From Planctomycetota bacterium (GTDB taxonomy: Bacteria; Planctomycetota; Planctomycetia; Pirellulales; UBA1268): DNA of 64,000 nucleotides. The DNA lies in the NCBI GenBank assembly GCA_016872555.1, contig VGZO01000002.1:62001-126000 (forward strand). The letters are read 5' to 3'. Of the stretch, positions 10,901-18,963 are shown in pieces. Numbering within the stretch: position 1 is the first letter of the stretch; each line of letters begins with the position of its first letter. A program made the translations under genes and the position numbers. A model generated the notes under the pieces. It had not been told where the DNA came from. It ran no database searches and saw only the letters and a list, made by a program, of their open reading frames with translations.

Positions 10901-11258
10901 TGCTCGGGATCCGCTCGACCTCGGAGCGGATCTCACCGAGCACCTTCTGGACGTCGCGCACCGAATCCTGGAGCTCGAAGACGCAGTACCCCATCCCCTC
11001 CTGGGCGACGCTCGTGATCTTCTTGATACCCGTGACACTGCGGCACGACTCCTCGATCTTCTGGCAGATGCCCTCCTCGACCTCGTCGGGAGAGGCGCCC
11101 GGATAGGGGACGGTGACGAGGACGATCTCCAGATCGAACTCCGGAAACACCTCGCGCCGCATCGACGCGAAGCTCCACGCGCCGACCAGAAGCACGGCGA
11201 TGACCAGCGTGTTCATCGCCGGCATGTTGCGCACGGTCCAGGTGACGATCGAACGCAT
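7977..11258 (-). CDS. RND-family efflux permease (AcrB/MdtB-like)
   Basis: A 1093-aa inner-membrane proton antiporter. The N-terminus has the usual first helix followed by RREVFPEFDLEIVLVTVPYPGASPDEVE. The proton-relay Asp pair is seen in MAIGIVVDDAVVVSDNIDRHR, and a second-half counterpart in VVNDSIVLIDFINARVREG. Two large periplasmic loops and 12 helices in two repeats fit the family size. It is the last gene of a tetR-MFP-RND operon, 24 nt after the adaptor gene. No outer-membrane factor gene is nearby, so one must be supplied from elsewhere. The substrate cannot be deduced. Confidence 0.95.
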   Translation of the reverse strand: MRSIVTWTVRNMPAMNTLVIAVLLVGAWSFASMRREVFPEFDLEIVLVTVPYPGASPDEVEEGICQKIEESCRSVTGIKKITSVAQEGMGYCVFELQDSVRDVQKVLGEIRSEVERIPSMPELAEDPKIEQVTLRTPAIKLGVLAPAGDGVAVSEGELRDVAESVRDDLLGLPAVSAANLLGAKDYQIDIEISEDTLRKHGLSLQKVAEIVRRQNVELPAGTIRGGSGEILLRGKNKRYVGEEIAKLPLVTLPDGLVLSVGDLGTVRDEFADVAISSRINGRPGMVISIDRSSGEDLLAMVTSVKEYAAQAKLPAEYELAVWSDQSVDVRDRLRMLIENGCQGLLIVFVMLALFLDLKIAFWVAMGIPFSMLGTGMLMYTTDQTLNMLSMFAFLMAIGIVVDDAVVVSDNIDRHRRMGKSLTTAAIDGTVEVIPSVISSVLTTVITFLPLCFVAGVMGKFIAVMPFAFITALLMSLAESVLVLPGHLAHEDNLVFRILGVVLYPLKLLLPAVSWLQRSCDRGLKWFVRNLYAPFLDVALDNRLAVLATAVGLLLTAVGIVRSGITPFQLFPKIDANRLRAQIGFPDGTPASVTEEAADRLERAAFATARKFSPPGSSIVELVNTTVGQVVAMGEVGPDARAGGSHVAGVNVELVEAELRDVTSEQFISEWRKAAGEFPGIDKLVFGTENIGPGGKAIEFKLLAPADEEAVRQLEAAVERCKDWLARYPGVIDIDDDSRPGKWEYQLRVKPRAEAMGVSLADLAATIRSSYYGEEVMRLQRGRHEVKLMVRYPRDERRSLATLDEVRVTGPDGTQRPVSELADVAIVRGYNEINRLGQKRSISVIADIDVAQSTLTSSQITGDMQRRLMPDLLKEFPLVRVRWEGEQEQTQESLDSLFVGFVVALFAMFVLLTMEFKSYFQPLLIIAIIPFGCAGAVFGHALMGMPLTLFSMFGLVALSGVVVNDSIVLIDFINARVREGKPLRQALREAGCVRFRPVFLTSITTIGGLLPLLFETSFQAQFLIPMATALAFGLATTTLLVLILVPVMYSFFGTSAREDHEEEYLGGATTASTVDPDEAEQEWLPDHLREPAVR

Positions 11259-11282
11259 CGCTGGTCGCTCCGGAGCGGGGAG

Positions 11283-12719
11283 TCAGGAGGGGTCGGACGA
11301 ATCCGGCTCGGTGAACTCGGCTTCGGCCACGTCCATGCCGTCGCGGGGATTGGGAATCTGGCTGGTCACCACCCGATCGCCTGGCTGCAGGCCAGCGGTC
11401 GCGGCGTCGTAGATCACCTGCCCGTCGACCACCTGGATCGGCCGCGGCCGGACGACGGTCAGCCGGCCGTCGCGCATCAGCCAGACTTCGCCGGTCGGCC
11501 GCTGCGCCTCCTCGGGAATCGAAACCAGGGCACCGGTCGCGGGAACATGGACCCGGACCTGCACGAACATTCCCCGGAGCAGCGACCGCGGAGCGTCCGC
11601 GGGAAGGTTCGGCATCAACCCACCGTACGTGTCGAGTGATCGCACCGCGGTGGGATCGGCGACACGGACGCGGCACGGAAGTGTCCGCGTCTTCTCGTCG
11701 AGCCCGCGCCCCTCCTGCCGCGACAGCGTGCCCTGCCACCGGTACAGGCGATCCCCGAGCGCGTAGATCACCGATGCCGGCGTGTCGGGAAGGTCGTGGG
11801 AGCCCCCGGCCTGCGGTACGCCGCCCCAGATCCGCGCCACCTCCCCCATCTCGAGGCTCGTCTTCACCTCGGCCGCTGAAGTGTCCTCGAGGGTCACCAC
11901 GGGCGTCCCCTTGACGACGAACGAGTCCTGCTCGACACGGTCATCGGCGATGATGCCGTCGACCGGGGCCATGACGACGGTCCGCTCGAGGTCGAGCCTG
12001 GCCCGTTCGAGCATCGTCGCCGCGAGGCGCTGCCCCTCTTCGAGCCGACTGCGGCGTTTGGCGAGCACCCGCTTCTGCCCGTCGAGCGTGACCAGCGAGC
12101 CCGAGGCGGTCAGCTCGTCACGAACGGCACGGTCGTATTCCGCCTCGGTGACGATCCGACCGGCCTTGAGCCCGTCGAGACGGGCGACCTCGCGACGGGC
12201 GAGATCGACCTGGCGGCGGGCGAGATCGGCCGAGGTGGCGTTTTGGGCGAGCTCTTCGTCGATCTCCTCGAGCGAATGCCCGGCCTGCTTGAGCTCGCGC
12301 TGGAGACGATCGACCTCCAGTTCGTAGTCGCGCGGATCGATGCGGAACAGGATGGTCCCCTTGCTGACGACGTGGCCCGCACGGCAGTCGTCGGCCTTCT
12401 CGACCACGCGACCTCCGACCTCGGCGGCAAGCGTCACCTCGCGGAGGGGGACGACGACACCGTCGGCGACGATGTCGACCCCTTCGCTGCGGGCCTGCAC
12501 GGCGACTGTCCGCACGGGGACCGCCTGGGGCGGCCCGGTGTCGACGCGCAGCGGCGGCGGTTGGGTGCCGAGGTACTGGAAGGCACCGATCCCGGCGGCC
12601 AGGATGGCCAGCGGTGTCAGCCAGCCGATCACCTGCCTGACGAAGCTGTCACGGCGCGGTGCCGCGACCTCCGCCGAGCCAGCAGACGGGGAATGGCGTG
12701 TCAAGTCCATCGTGATCAA
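11283..12719 (-). CDS. RND efflux periplasmic adaptor (HlyD/MFP family)
   Basis: A 478-aa adaptor that links the inner-membrane pump to an outer-membrane channel. It has an N-terminal membrane anchor (WLTPLAILAAGIGAFQYLG), the lipoyl half-motif VVPLREVTLAAEVGGRVVEK, a long alpha-hairpin predicted between about residues 135 and 235, and the returning lipoyl half VVMAPVDGIIADDRVEQDSFVVKG, followed by beta-barrel and membrane-proximal domains. ATG 12719 overlaps the tetR stop by 4 nt. It is co-transcribed with tetR upstream and the RND permease downstream. Confidence 0.95.
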   Translation of the reverse strand: MITMDLTRHSPSAGSAEVAAPRRDSFVRQVIGWLTPLAILAAGIGAFQYLGTQPPPLRVDTGPPQAVPVRTVAVQARSEGVDIVADGVVVPLREVTLAAEVGGRVVEKADDCRAGHVVSKGTILFRIDPRDYELEVDRLQRELKQAGHSLEEIDEELAQNATSADLARRQVDLARREVARLDGLKAGRIVTEAEYDRAVRDELTASGSLVTLDGQKRVLAKRRSRLEEGQRLAATMLERARLDLERTVVMAPVDGIIADDRVEQDSFVVKGTPVVTLEDTSAAEVKTSLEMGEVARIWGGVPQAGGSHDLPDTPASVIYALGDRLYRWQGTLSRQEGRGLDEKTRTLPCRVRVADPTAVRSLDTYGGLMPNLPADAPRSLLRGMFVQVRVHVPATGALVSIPEEAQRPTGEVWLMRDGRLTVVRPRPIQVVDGQVIYDAATAGLQPGDRVVTSQIPNPRDGMDVAEAEFTEPDSSDPS

Positions 12720-13465
12720 TCTCGCGGGGACGTACGGGGGGCCGCCGTTCGCGCCCGGGCGGGCGCCGGCGGCACGAGCGGCGGGGCGACGCCGAGCGCG
12801 GCGAGGGCCTGCCGCGTGACGTGGTCGGCCAGATCGGGGAGGGCGTGGAGCGTGGCCAGCTCGTCGGCGGGGACGAGCATCCCCACGACGCCGCCGGCGG
12901 CCCGGTACAGGAAACAGTGGCCGATGATCCCCAGGGCGACGCGCCGCAACTGCGGCGCCGGCAGATGGCCGCCGGCGAGCTCGTCGAGGATCGTCACCAA
13001 CTGGCCATAGTGGGGACGGATGTAGTCCTCGACCAGCTCGCGGCAGGCTTCGGTGGGCTGAAGGACCTCGCGGAGCAGCAGCCGCACCTCCCAGGGGGGC
13101 TCGGAAAACCCGAGCATCCGCTCGAGCATGTTGGCGACGAAGTCGTGGAGCTTGCGCTCGGGCGGCGTCGCGGGCGGCCAGACGGGCAGCGGCATCTGCC
13201 GCGACCGCTGGCGGTGCGCGTGCTTGACGCTCTCGACGTAGAGGCGCCGCTTGTCGCCGAAGTAGTAGTTCACCGCGGCGACGTTGACGTCGGCGGCGGC
13301 ACAGATGTCGCGGACCGTCGCCGCCTCGTACCCGCGGTCAGCGAATTCGCGCCCCGCCGCCGAAAGGATCCGGTCCCGAGGGTCGTCAGCCGGCGGCACC
13401 GCTCCGGTGCCACTCGGCTCCACCCCCGCCTCAACGACTGTGGTTTGACCCCGAATCCCCGGCAT
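12716..13465 (-). CDS. TetR-family transcriptional regulator of the efflux operon
   Basis: A 249-aa repressor. The HTH domain covers about residues 30-75: RDRILSAAGREFADRGYEAA, then VRDICAAADVNVAAVNYYFG, with the recognition-helix ending NYYFGDKRRLY typical of the family. The C-terminal ligand domain resembles the CecR/DUF1956 type. ATG 13465 is preferred; an upstream GTG at 13492 would place the start inside the operator palindrome. The stop overlaps the adaptor start. A near-perfect palindrome with a TACACT -10 element lies just upstream, so autorepression of the whole efflux operon is likely. Confidence 0.93.
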   Translation of the reverse strand: MPGIRGQTTVVEAGVEPSGTGAVPPADDPRDRILSAAGREFADRGYEAATVRDICAAADVNVAAVNYYFGDKRRLYVESVKHAHRQRSRQMPLPVWPPATPPERKLHDFVANMLERMLGFSEPPWEVRLLLREVLQPTEACRELVEDYIRPHYGQLVTILDELAGGHLPAPQLRRVALGIIGHCFLYRAAGGVVGMLVPADELATLHALPDLADHVTRQALAALGVAPPLVPPAPARARTAAPRTSPRD

Positions 13466-13480
13466 ACGGACCCCGACGCC

Positions 13481-13510
13481 TGCTTCAAACACCCGTTTGA
13501 AGCAAGTGTA
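13481..13510 (-). promoter_or_regulatory. TetR operator over the efflux-operon promoter
   Basis: Two 10-bp arms, TGCTTCAAAC and GTTTGAAGCA, are exact inverted repeats around a 4-nt spacer (13481-13504). Immediately upstream on the minus strand is a TACACT -10 hexamer (13505-13510), so transcription should begin inside the palindrome. No convincing -35 was seen. The layout is a textbook repressor site and fits autoregulation by the adjacent TetR gene; binding itself is inferred. Confidence 0.75.
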
Positions 13511-13558
13511 TCCCCGCCGGACGCTCGTGGGAGAGAGGAAAAACCAACGTCGTCCCGC

Positions 13559-16500
13559 CTACTCGGCGGTGACGACGATTTCGCCGTTCATCGCCCGCCA
13601 ATGGCCGGGAAACGTGCACAAAAACGGGTACCTTCCCGGCTCCGCCGGCACGCGAAACGAGATCCTCTCCCGGTCGTTGGGGGGGACGACGTCAGTGTAG
13701 GCGACGATGGCGTCGGTCTTCGGCACGTATTGCCGGGCGACCGCGTCGGGGTCGGTGACGAGCCTGTCGACGGCCGCCCCGACGCGCTCGATGCTGCCGG
13801 GGCGGACGAGCGCCCAGTTGTGGGGCACGCTGTCGGGATTGACGAGCGACACCGCCAGAACCTCGCCAGGCCGGGCGTGCAGCGAGCGCGGCACGAACGA
13901 CAGGTTCGGTCCGACCTGGATCTCGATCTCGCGGGCTCCCTCGATCGACCCGCGAAACGGGTTGCGCTCGCGGGCGAGCTGACGCCCGAGATCGACCGCC
14001 AGCGGATGGGCGGGCACCGGCGTTGTGCGTGCGCCGATCCCCGGGGCGACGAACGAAGCATCGAGCCGGTTGGCCGTGAGGAACAGGTCGTGGAGCAGCC
14101 CAGGCGCGCTCTCGACGGCGAGATGGAGCTGGCTCACCGGGCGGATATCGGGGATCTCGAGAAACAGCCCGCGGCCGTCGGCGGTCGGCAGCGCCGTGCG
14201 GATCGGGAGATGGTCGTGCCCCACCATCCCGTCGTGGCGCGGCGAGTACTCCGCCGAGCCGTAGCCGCCGCTGTAGCGGTAGTTCCAGGCCTGGGCGAAG
14301 TGGCGCGCCGGGTCCGACGCCACGGCGGGATCGAGCGGCGCGGCGAAGCGGAGCAGCACGCCGTTGTCATGGAGATGGAAGCCGACCGGCATCTGCACGA
14401 CGGAGCCGTCGGCGTGGCCGGTGAAGCGCACGCGCTGCAGGCAGCCGACGTCGGGAGTGTAGGTGCCCCACCCCGCCATCCCGCAGACATACACCGCCCC
14501 GTCGCGGGTGGAGAACCGGGCGCGGTGCGAACCCGAACGAAACTCGACCGGCAGCGGCACGGCCGCGCCCTGCCACTGGTCGCCGACCCGGTCGCGGAGG
14601 ATCGCCAGCGCCGTGCCGGCGCCGAACGACGTGTGGAACAGGGCCCCGCCGATGGGGCCAAGCGCGCCGTCGGGAATCCAGGCCTGGCCGCCGGCCGAGT
14701 TGTCGAGGCCGCGCGGCAGGTAGAGGAGCGGCGGATCGACGCGCGTGCCCCCGGCCGGACCGTTGGCGCCGAAATGGAGGGACCCCCGGGCATCGGGCGG
14801 CACCGCGGCGACCATCGTCGCCGGCACCCAGTCACCCTCGCTCGACGACGCCGTCGCGGTTCCGTCGGGATAGACGCCGACGCCGTCGGGATTGCGCAGG
14901 CCGGTGGCCAGCACCTCGGAGCTCCGGCCGTCGGCGGCGATCCGCACCAGCCCCTCGACACTCGACGCGGTGAGGAATCGCCCGGCAGCATCGCGCACCA
15001 GGCCACAGACGTAGTCGTGGCCACCGGCGGAGCAGCGGTAGGCGCGCGAGAAGCATTCGTAGCGATCGGTCTCGCCGTCGCCGTCGACATCGACGAGCCG
15101 CGTGATCTGGTCGCGGCCGAGGACGTGCGGCACGCCATCGACGACGACCATGCCCAGCGGCTGGTGCAGCCCGGCGGCGATCCGGCGCCAGCGGAGGGAG
15201 GCGAGCGCGTCGTCGACGCCGTCGACGCGCCACACGTCGCCGTGCATCGTGCACACGACCAGCGCCCCGGCGGCGACCACGTCGACGTCGCCGCAGTAGA
15301 AGGCGGCGTTCCACGGATTGGCCTCCGGAAACGACAGCGTGTCGACCGCCCACGGCCGCCCCGCGCCGCTTTGCCCCGCAGTGACCAGCTCCTCGGGCCA
15401 CTGGGGACCTCCGCCGGCGAGAAGGGCCTCGCGCGGGTGCCCGGCGACCGGGCCGGCGAGACGGGAGAACGTGCCGTCCCCGGCATCTTCGGCGACGTCG
15501 AGCCAGGGCACGCCATCGACCGAATAGAGGAACCCCACCCGGTCCCCCTGGCGGCAGAAGCCCTGGTACCGGGTCTCCCCCTGCGGCGGTTCCTGGGAGG
15601 ACAGCTCCACGCGCGGGCCGGCCGGAACCATCCCGCCGAGAAACCCGTGCCGTTCGTCGGAATAACGGACGAAGCCACCGGACCAGGCGGCGCGCCAGGT
15701 GAGCGTGTCGGGATCGAAGCAGGCCGACAGACCGGCCGAGAGGCGCACGCAGACGGCCCGCGGGATCGACAGCCCGAAGCCCTGGAGAACCCCCGCCTGG
15801 AGCGACCCCGGCACGACCTCGTTCCAGCGGTTGCTGCGCCACGTGTCATCCGACTGGTTGCCCCAGTGGCCCAGCGCCCCGCCATCGAGGCCGGGAAACG
15901 CCGGCAGGAGCGTGGGCCGCGGGCACAGCGCGCGGAAGTACCGCGCCTCCTTGGCGTAGTAGTCGTAGACCCGGTCGCGATTGACCGGATGCGACCACGC
16001 GGCGAAGGCGCCGCTATCGAGCGGCTCGCGCGGCGGCGCGAAGGGCGCCGGCTTGGTCGGATGGGCGGCGGCGATCGCACCCGCCACCGCGGCCGCCGGG
16101 AGGCGCTGGTGGCGGCCGAGGTCGGCGAGGAACGCGACCAGGTCGGCGCGGTCGCCGTCGCCGAGTGCCGCGACGACCTCGGCGGGCATCAGGCTGCCGA
16201 CGTCGACGCACGACTCGATCGCGTCGCGCGGCAGCTCCGTCACCGCCCCGGTCTGGACGTCGCGGATCACCAACAGGGCGTCGGTCTCGCGCTCGACCGT
16301 GCCGCGCCGGCTCGTGCCGTCGGCCAGCACCAGCGCCACGGCACGGTACCGCGGCTCGACCACGCGCTGCGGCTCGAGGAGCGACTCGGCGATCTGCTCG
16401 ACGGAGCGCTCGGCGCCGACCGTGCCGAGCGTCGGCCCGATCCGCCCGCCGTGGCCGGCCACTTCATGGCACGACAGGCAGGCCAGTTCCGCGCGGGCGA

Positions 16501-17536
16501 AGATCGCCGCACCGCGGCCGGGATCCCCCTGCAGCCGGGCCGCCGCCGCCAGCGCCGCAGCCGCCGGCGTGACGGCGGCCGCGTCGGCCTCCGGCGGCCG
16601 CTGCCACGTCGTCGGCACGGGGCGCTTGGCACCGGCATCGCCGTCGATCCGCCGGGCCACGTACGCGAGCCCAGCGAGGTTGTCGCGGAGCCGATCCTCG
16701 GCATCCTCCTGCGTGTGGTTGAGGATCCCGATCGGACCCCGGTACCCGCTCTCGACCACCGTGCGGAGGAGGTCGACGTCGAGGTCTCCCTGGCCGATCG
16801 GGGCGATCTTCAGTCCGCGTGTCTCGCCGTCGGTGAACGTGCCGTTGAGGTTCAGGCAGTCGAGGTGCGGGAGCATCGCGGCGAGGAGCTCGCGCCAGCG
16901 GCCGACGTGCGCGTGGCCATGGTGCTGGTTGTAGACGAGGCCGACATTGTCGATCCCCTGCGCCGACAGGGCGCGGATGATCGCGATCTGGTTCTCCGGC
17001 TCGCCGAACCAGGCGCCGTGGTTGTAGAGCCCGACCCGGCACCCGATCCGGGCCGCCGCGCGGGCCAGCGGCTCGATCCGCGCCGCCTCGGCCGCGACCC
17101 GCGCCGCCTGCTCCTCGACCGACGCCGTCGGCCCGCCACCGCCGGTCACCCACAGGCTGGTGCGGAGGCCGACGCGCTCGAGGACGCCGAGGATCGTCCG
17201 CGCCTCGTCGTCGAGGGCACCGGGAAACCACCACCCCACCAGCTCGATGCCGGCCCCCTTGACGGCGCGCATCTCCTCCTCGAACTGCGGCACGTGCCGG
17301 GCGCGCCAGTCGTAGGCGTAGCGGCCGATCCCGAGCCGGCCGAGCAGCGCGACGCGCTCGGCCGGTGTCCGCTCCTGGTCGTCGAAGGGGACGATGCACC
17401 AGGCGGCGAGGCGCTGGGGCGCGAAGAGCTCCCGTGCCGACACCGGGTCGGCGGCGGACGCCGCGCCCGCCATGACGATGGCGACGAGCGTCGCCCAGGC
17501 TGCCGCGGCCCCCCGCCGCCACTCGCGCGCGTTCAT
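13559..17536 (-). CDS. Exported TIM-barrel / cytochrome c / beta-propeller / cupredoxin protein
   Basis: A 1325-aa protein whose start (17536) is set by a signal peptide (WATLVAIVMAGAASA). Domains in order: a sugar-phosphate-isomerase-like TIM barrel (about 45-310, with LYNHGAWFG and GILNHTQEDAEDRL); a cytochrome c domain with C353-L-S-C356-H357 and downstream GPTLG; a DUF6797-like segment (about 490-580, with HWGNQSDDTWRSNRWNEV); a PVC-type propeller (about 580-1170, RNPDGVGVYPDG); and a C-terminal cupredoxin. The copper ligands H1239, C1307, H1312 and M1316 fit a type I site (CTFPGHWRAM). It should be periplasmic and electron-transferring. The substrate is unknown, perhaps a sugar or polyol. 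The gene stands alone. Confidence 0.88.
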   Translation of the reverse strand: MNAREWRRGAAAAWATLVAIVMAGAASAADPVSARELFAPQRLAAWCIVPFDDQERTPAERVALLGRLGIGRYAYDWRARHVPQFEEEMRAVKGAGIELVGWWFPGALDDEARTILGVLERVGLRTSLWVTGGGGPTASVEEQAARVAAEAARIEPLARAAARIGCRVGLYNHGAWFGEPENQIAIIRALSAQGIDNVGLVYNQHHGHAHVGRWRELLAAMLPHLDCLNLNGTFTDGETRGLKIAPIGQGDLDVDLLRTVVESGYRGPIGILNHTQEDAEDRLRDNLAGLAYVARRIDGDAGAKRPVPTTWQRPPEADAAAVTPAAAALAAAARLQGDPGRGAAIFARAELACLSCHEVAGHGGRIGPTLGTVGAERSVEQIAESLLEPQRVVEPRYRAVALVLADGTSRRGTVERETDALLVIRDVQTGAVTELPRDAIESCVDVGSLMPAEVVAALGDGDRADLVAFLADLGRHQRLPAAAVAGAIAAAHPTKPAPFAPPREPLDSGAFAAWSHPVNRDRVYDYYAKEARYFRALCPRPTLLPAFPGLDGGALGHWGNQSDDTWRSNRWNEVVPGSLQAGVLQGFGLSIPRAVCVRLSAGLSACFDPDTLTWRAAWSGGFVRYSDERHGFLGGMVPAGPRVELSSQEPPQGETRYQGFCRQGDRVGFLYSVDGVPWLDVAEDAGDGTFSRLAGPVAGHPREALLAGGGPQWPEELVTAGQSGAGRPWAVDTLSFPEANPWNAAFYCGDVDVVAAGALVVCTMHGDVWRVDGVDDALASLRWRRIAAGLHQPLGMVVVDGVPHVLGRDQITRLVDVDGDGETDRYECFSRAYRCSAGGHDYVCGLVRDAAGRFLTASSVEGLVRIAADGRSSEVLATGLRNPDGVGVYPDGTATASSSEGDWVPATMVAAVPPDARGSLHFGANGPAGGTRVDPPLLYLPRGLDNSAGGQAWIPDGALGPIGGALFHTSFGAGTALAILRDRVGDQWQGAAVPLPVEFRSGSHRARFSTRDGAVYVCGMAGWGTYTPDVGCLQRVRFTGHADGSVVQMPVGFHLHDNGVLLRFAAPLDPAVASDPARHFAQAWNYRYSGGYGSAEYSPRHDGMVGHDHLPIRTALPTADGRGLFLEIPDIRPVSQLHLAVESAPGLLHDLFLTANRLDASFVAPGIGARTTPVPAHPLAVDLGRQLARERNPFRGSIEGAREIEIQVGPNLSFVPRSLHARPGEVLAVSLVNPDSVPHNWALVRPGSIERVGAAVDRLVTDPDAVARQYVPKTDAIVAYTDVVPPNDRERISFRVPAEPGRYPFLCTFPGHWRAMNGEIVVTAE

Positions 17537-17632
17537 CGGCACGGTTTCCGCCTCCCCTCGACAGCCACGGCACGGATCGGCCGCGTCGTGCCGGATGCTA
17601 CCATGGCGGCACGCCACGCCCGCGTGCCGGCT

Positions 17633-18925
17633 TCAGCGCCGGCCCAGGTCGGCGTCGACCGCCTCGGCGGCGGTGCGCCCGCCGGCCAGGGCCCCGTTGA
17701 TCGACGCGCTGGTCACATGGTCGCCGCAGATGAACAGCCCGGCGGCGAGCCGCGGCCCGGTCGGCCGCGCCAGGCGTGCGGCGGGGGATTCGTCGGGCAG
17801 CGCGTGACCGACACGCAGCGTCGCCAGCGCCCGCCACTGCTCGACGCGCCGTCCGAACCAGCCGCGGGCCTGGCGGACCACGGCGGCGGCGGCACTGGCG
17901 TCGTCGCCGGACCAGTCGGGGCGCACGGAGGCGTAGACCAGCGCCGCACCGGCGGGGGCGTACCCGACGGCGACGTCGGAGGGCACGGTGAGATTGTCGA
18001 TCGGCTCGGCACGGTCGGCGCTGACGACCAGCGTCGGTTCCCCGAGGGGCGAATTCTCGGCGGCGAACGCCACCAGCCGCGCTTCCTTGTCGGCCCGTGG
18101 CTTCGCCATCGCGGGGATCAGTCCGACGGGAAGCAGCCGCGCGGCGGAGCGACCGTCCGTGGCGACGACGACCGCCCGCGCGGCGAGGATGCGGCCATCG
18201 GCGAGCCGGACACGGCCGGCTTCGACCATATCCACGGGTGTGCCCACCTCGACGGCGTCGGCCGGAAGGCCGGCGGCGAGCTGGCGCGGGATCGCGGCCA
18301 TGCCGCCGGCCGGCAGGCAGGCGCTGCCCAGCGCGAACATCGCGAACGTGAAGGCGAAGATCGGTTCGGCCGTCTCCAGGCCGCGCTCGAGAAACACGCC
18401 GCCGAAGAACGGCTCGAAAAACCGCGCCACGAAGCGCTCCGAGAAACCGCGCGCCTCGAGGGCTTCGCGCGTGGTGCGCTCGGCCGCCGTCACCGGCGCG
18501 ATGGGATCGAGCGTCCCGGCGGCGAACCGCGCGAGGACTTCGCTCCGCAACCGCGCGACGCGCAGGGCGTCGGCCAACCCGACCGTCCCGGAGAGGAGCG
18601 AACCGACCGCCGTCAGCGGCCGCCGCCACGGATCGGCGACGCGCCGCAGCCGGCCGCCGCCGGCCACCAATGCCCCCGGATGGAAGCGGCCGAGCTTCAG
18701 CGCACCCTGATCGAGTTGGCGTCGCCCCTCGGGGTAGGCGTCGAGGTAGACCTGGAAGCCGCGGTCGATGCGAAAGCCGTCGACGGTGTCGGTGGCGACC
18801 CGACCTCCGACGGCCGCGGCCGCCTCGAGGAGGCGCACGTTCCGCCCCCGGCGGACGAGCTCTCGGGCACAGGCCAGTCCGGCGAGCCCTCCACCGACGA
18901 CGATGCAGTCGATCGCTTCCGCCAT
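17633..18925 (-). CDS. FAD-dependent amine/phytoene oxidoreductase-like protein
   Basis: A 430-aa flavoprotein. ATG 18925 is chosen because the Rossmann motif CIVVGGGLAGLACARELVRRG then starts near residue 6; a longer frame adds 59 unrelated residues. The dinucleotide site continues with LLEAAAAVGGRV, and the C-terminal FAD motif is LFICGDHVTSASINGALAGG. The family covers protoporphyrinogen oxidase, phytoene desaturase and monoamine oxidase-like enzymes. The middle part (FFGGVFLERGLE) resembles the subgroup often annotated as NAD(P)/FAD-dependent oxidoreductase. It follows the aldehyde dehydrogenase gene by 38 nt on the same strand, so the two may act on linked intermediates. The substrate is not known. 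Confidence 0.85.
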   Translation of the reverse strand: MAEAIDCIVVGGGLAGLACARELVRRGRNVRLLEAAAAVGGRVATDTVDGFRIDRGFQVYLDAYPEGRRQLDQGALKLGRFHPGALVAGGGRLRRVADPWRRPLTAVGSLLSGTVGLADALRVARLRSEVLARFAAGTLDPIAPVTAAERTTREALEARGFSERFVARFFEPFFGGVFLERGLETAEPIFAFTFAMFALGSACLPAGGMAAIPRQLAAGLPADAVEVGTPVDMVEAGRVRLADGRILAARAVVVATDGRSAARLLPVGLIPAMAKPRADKEARLVAFAAENSPLGEPTLVVSADRAEPIDNLTVPSDVAVGYAPAGAALVYASVRPDWSGDDASAAAAVVRQARGWFGRRVEQWRALATLRVGHALPDESPAARLARPTGPRLAAGLFICGDHVTSASINGALAGGRTAAEAVDADLGRR

Positions 18926-18963
18926 CCGTGTGCGTCGTTCCCGCGCCGGCTCGCCGCGAGTCC

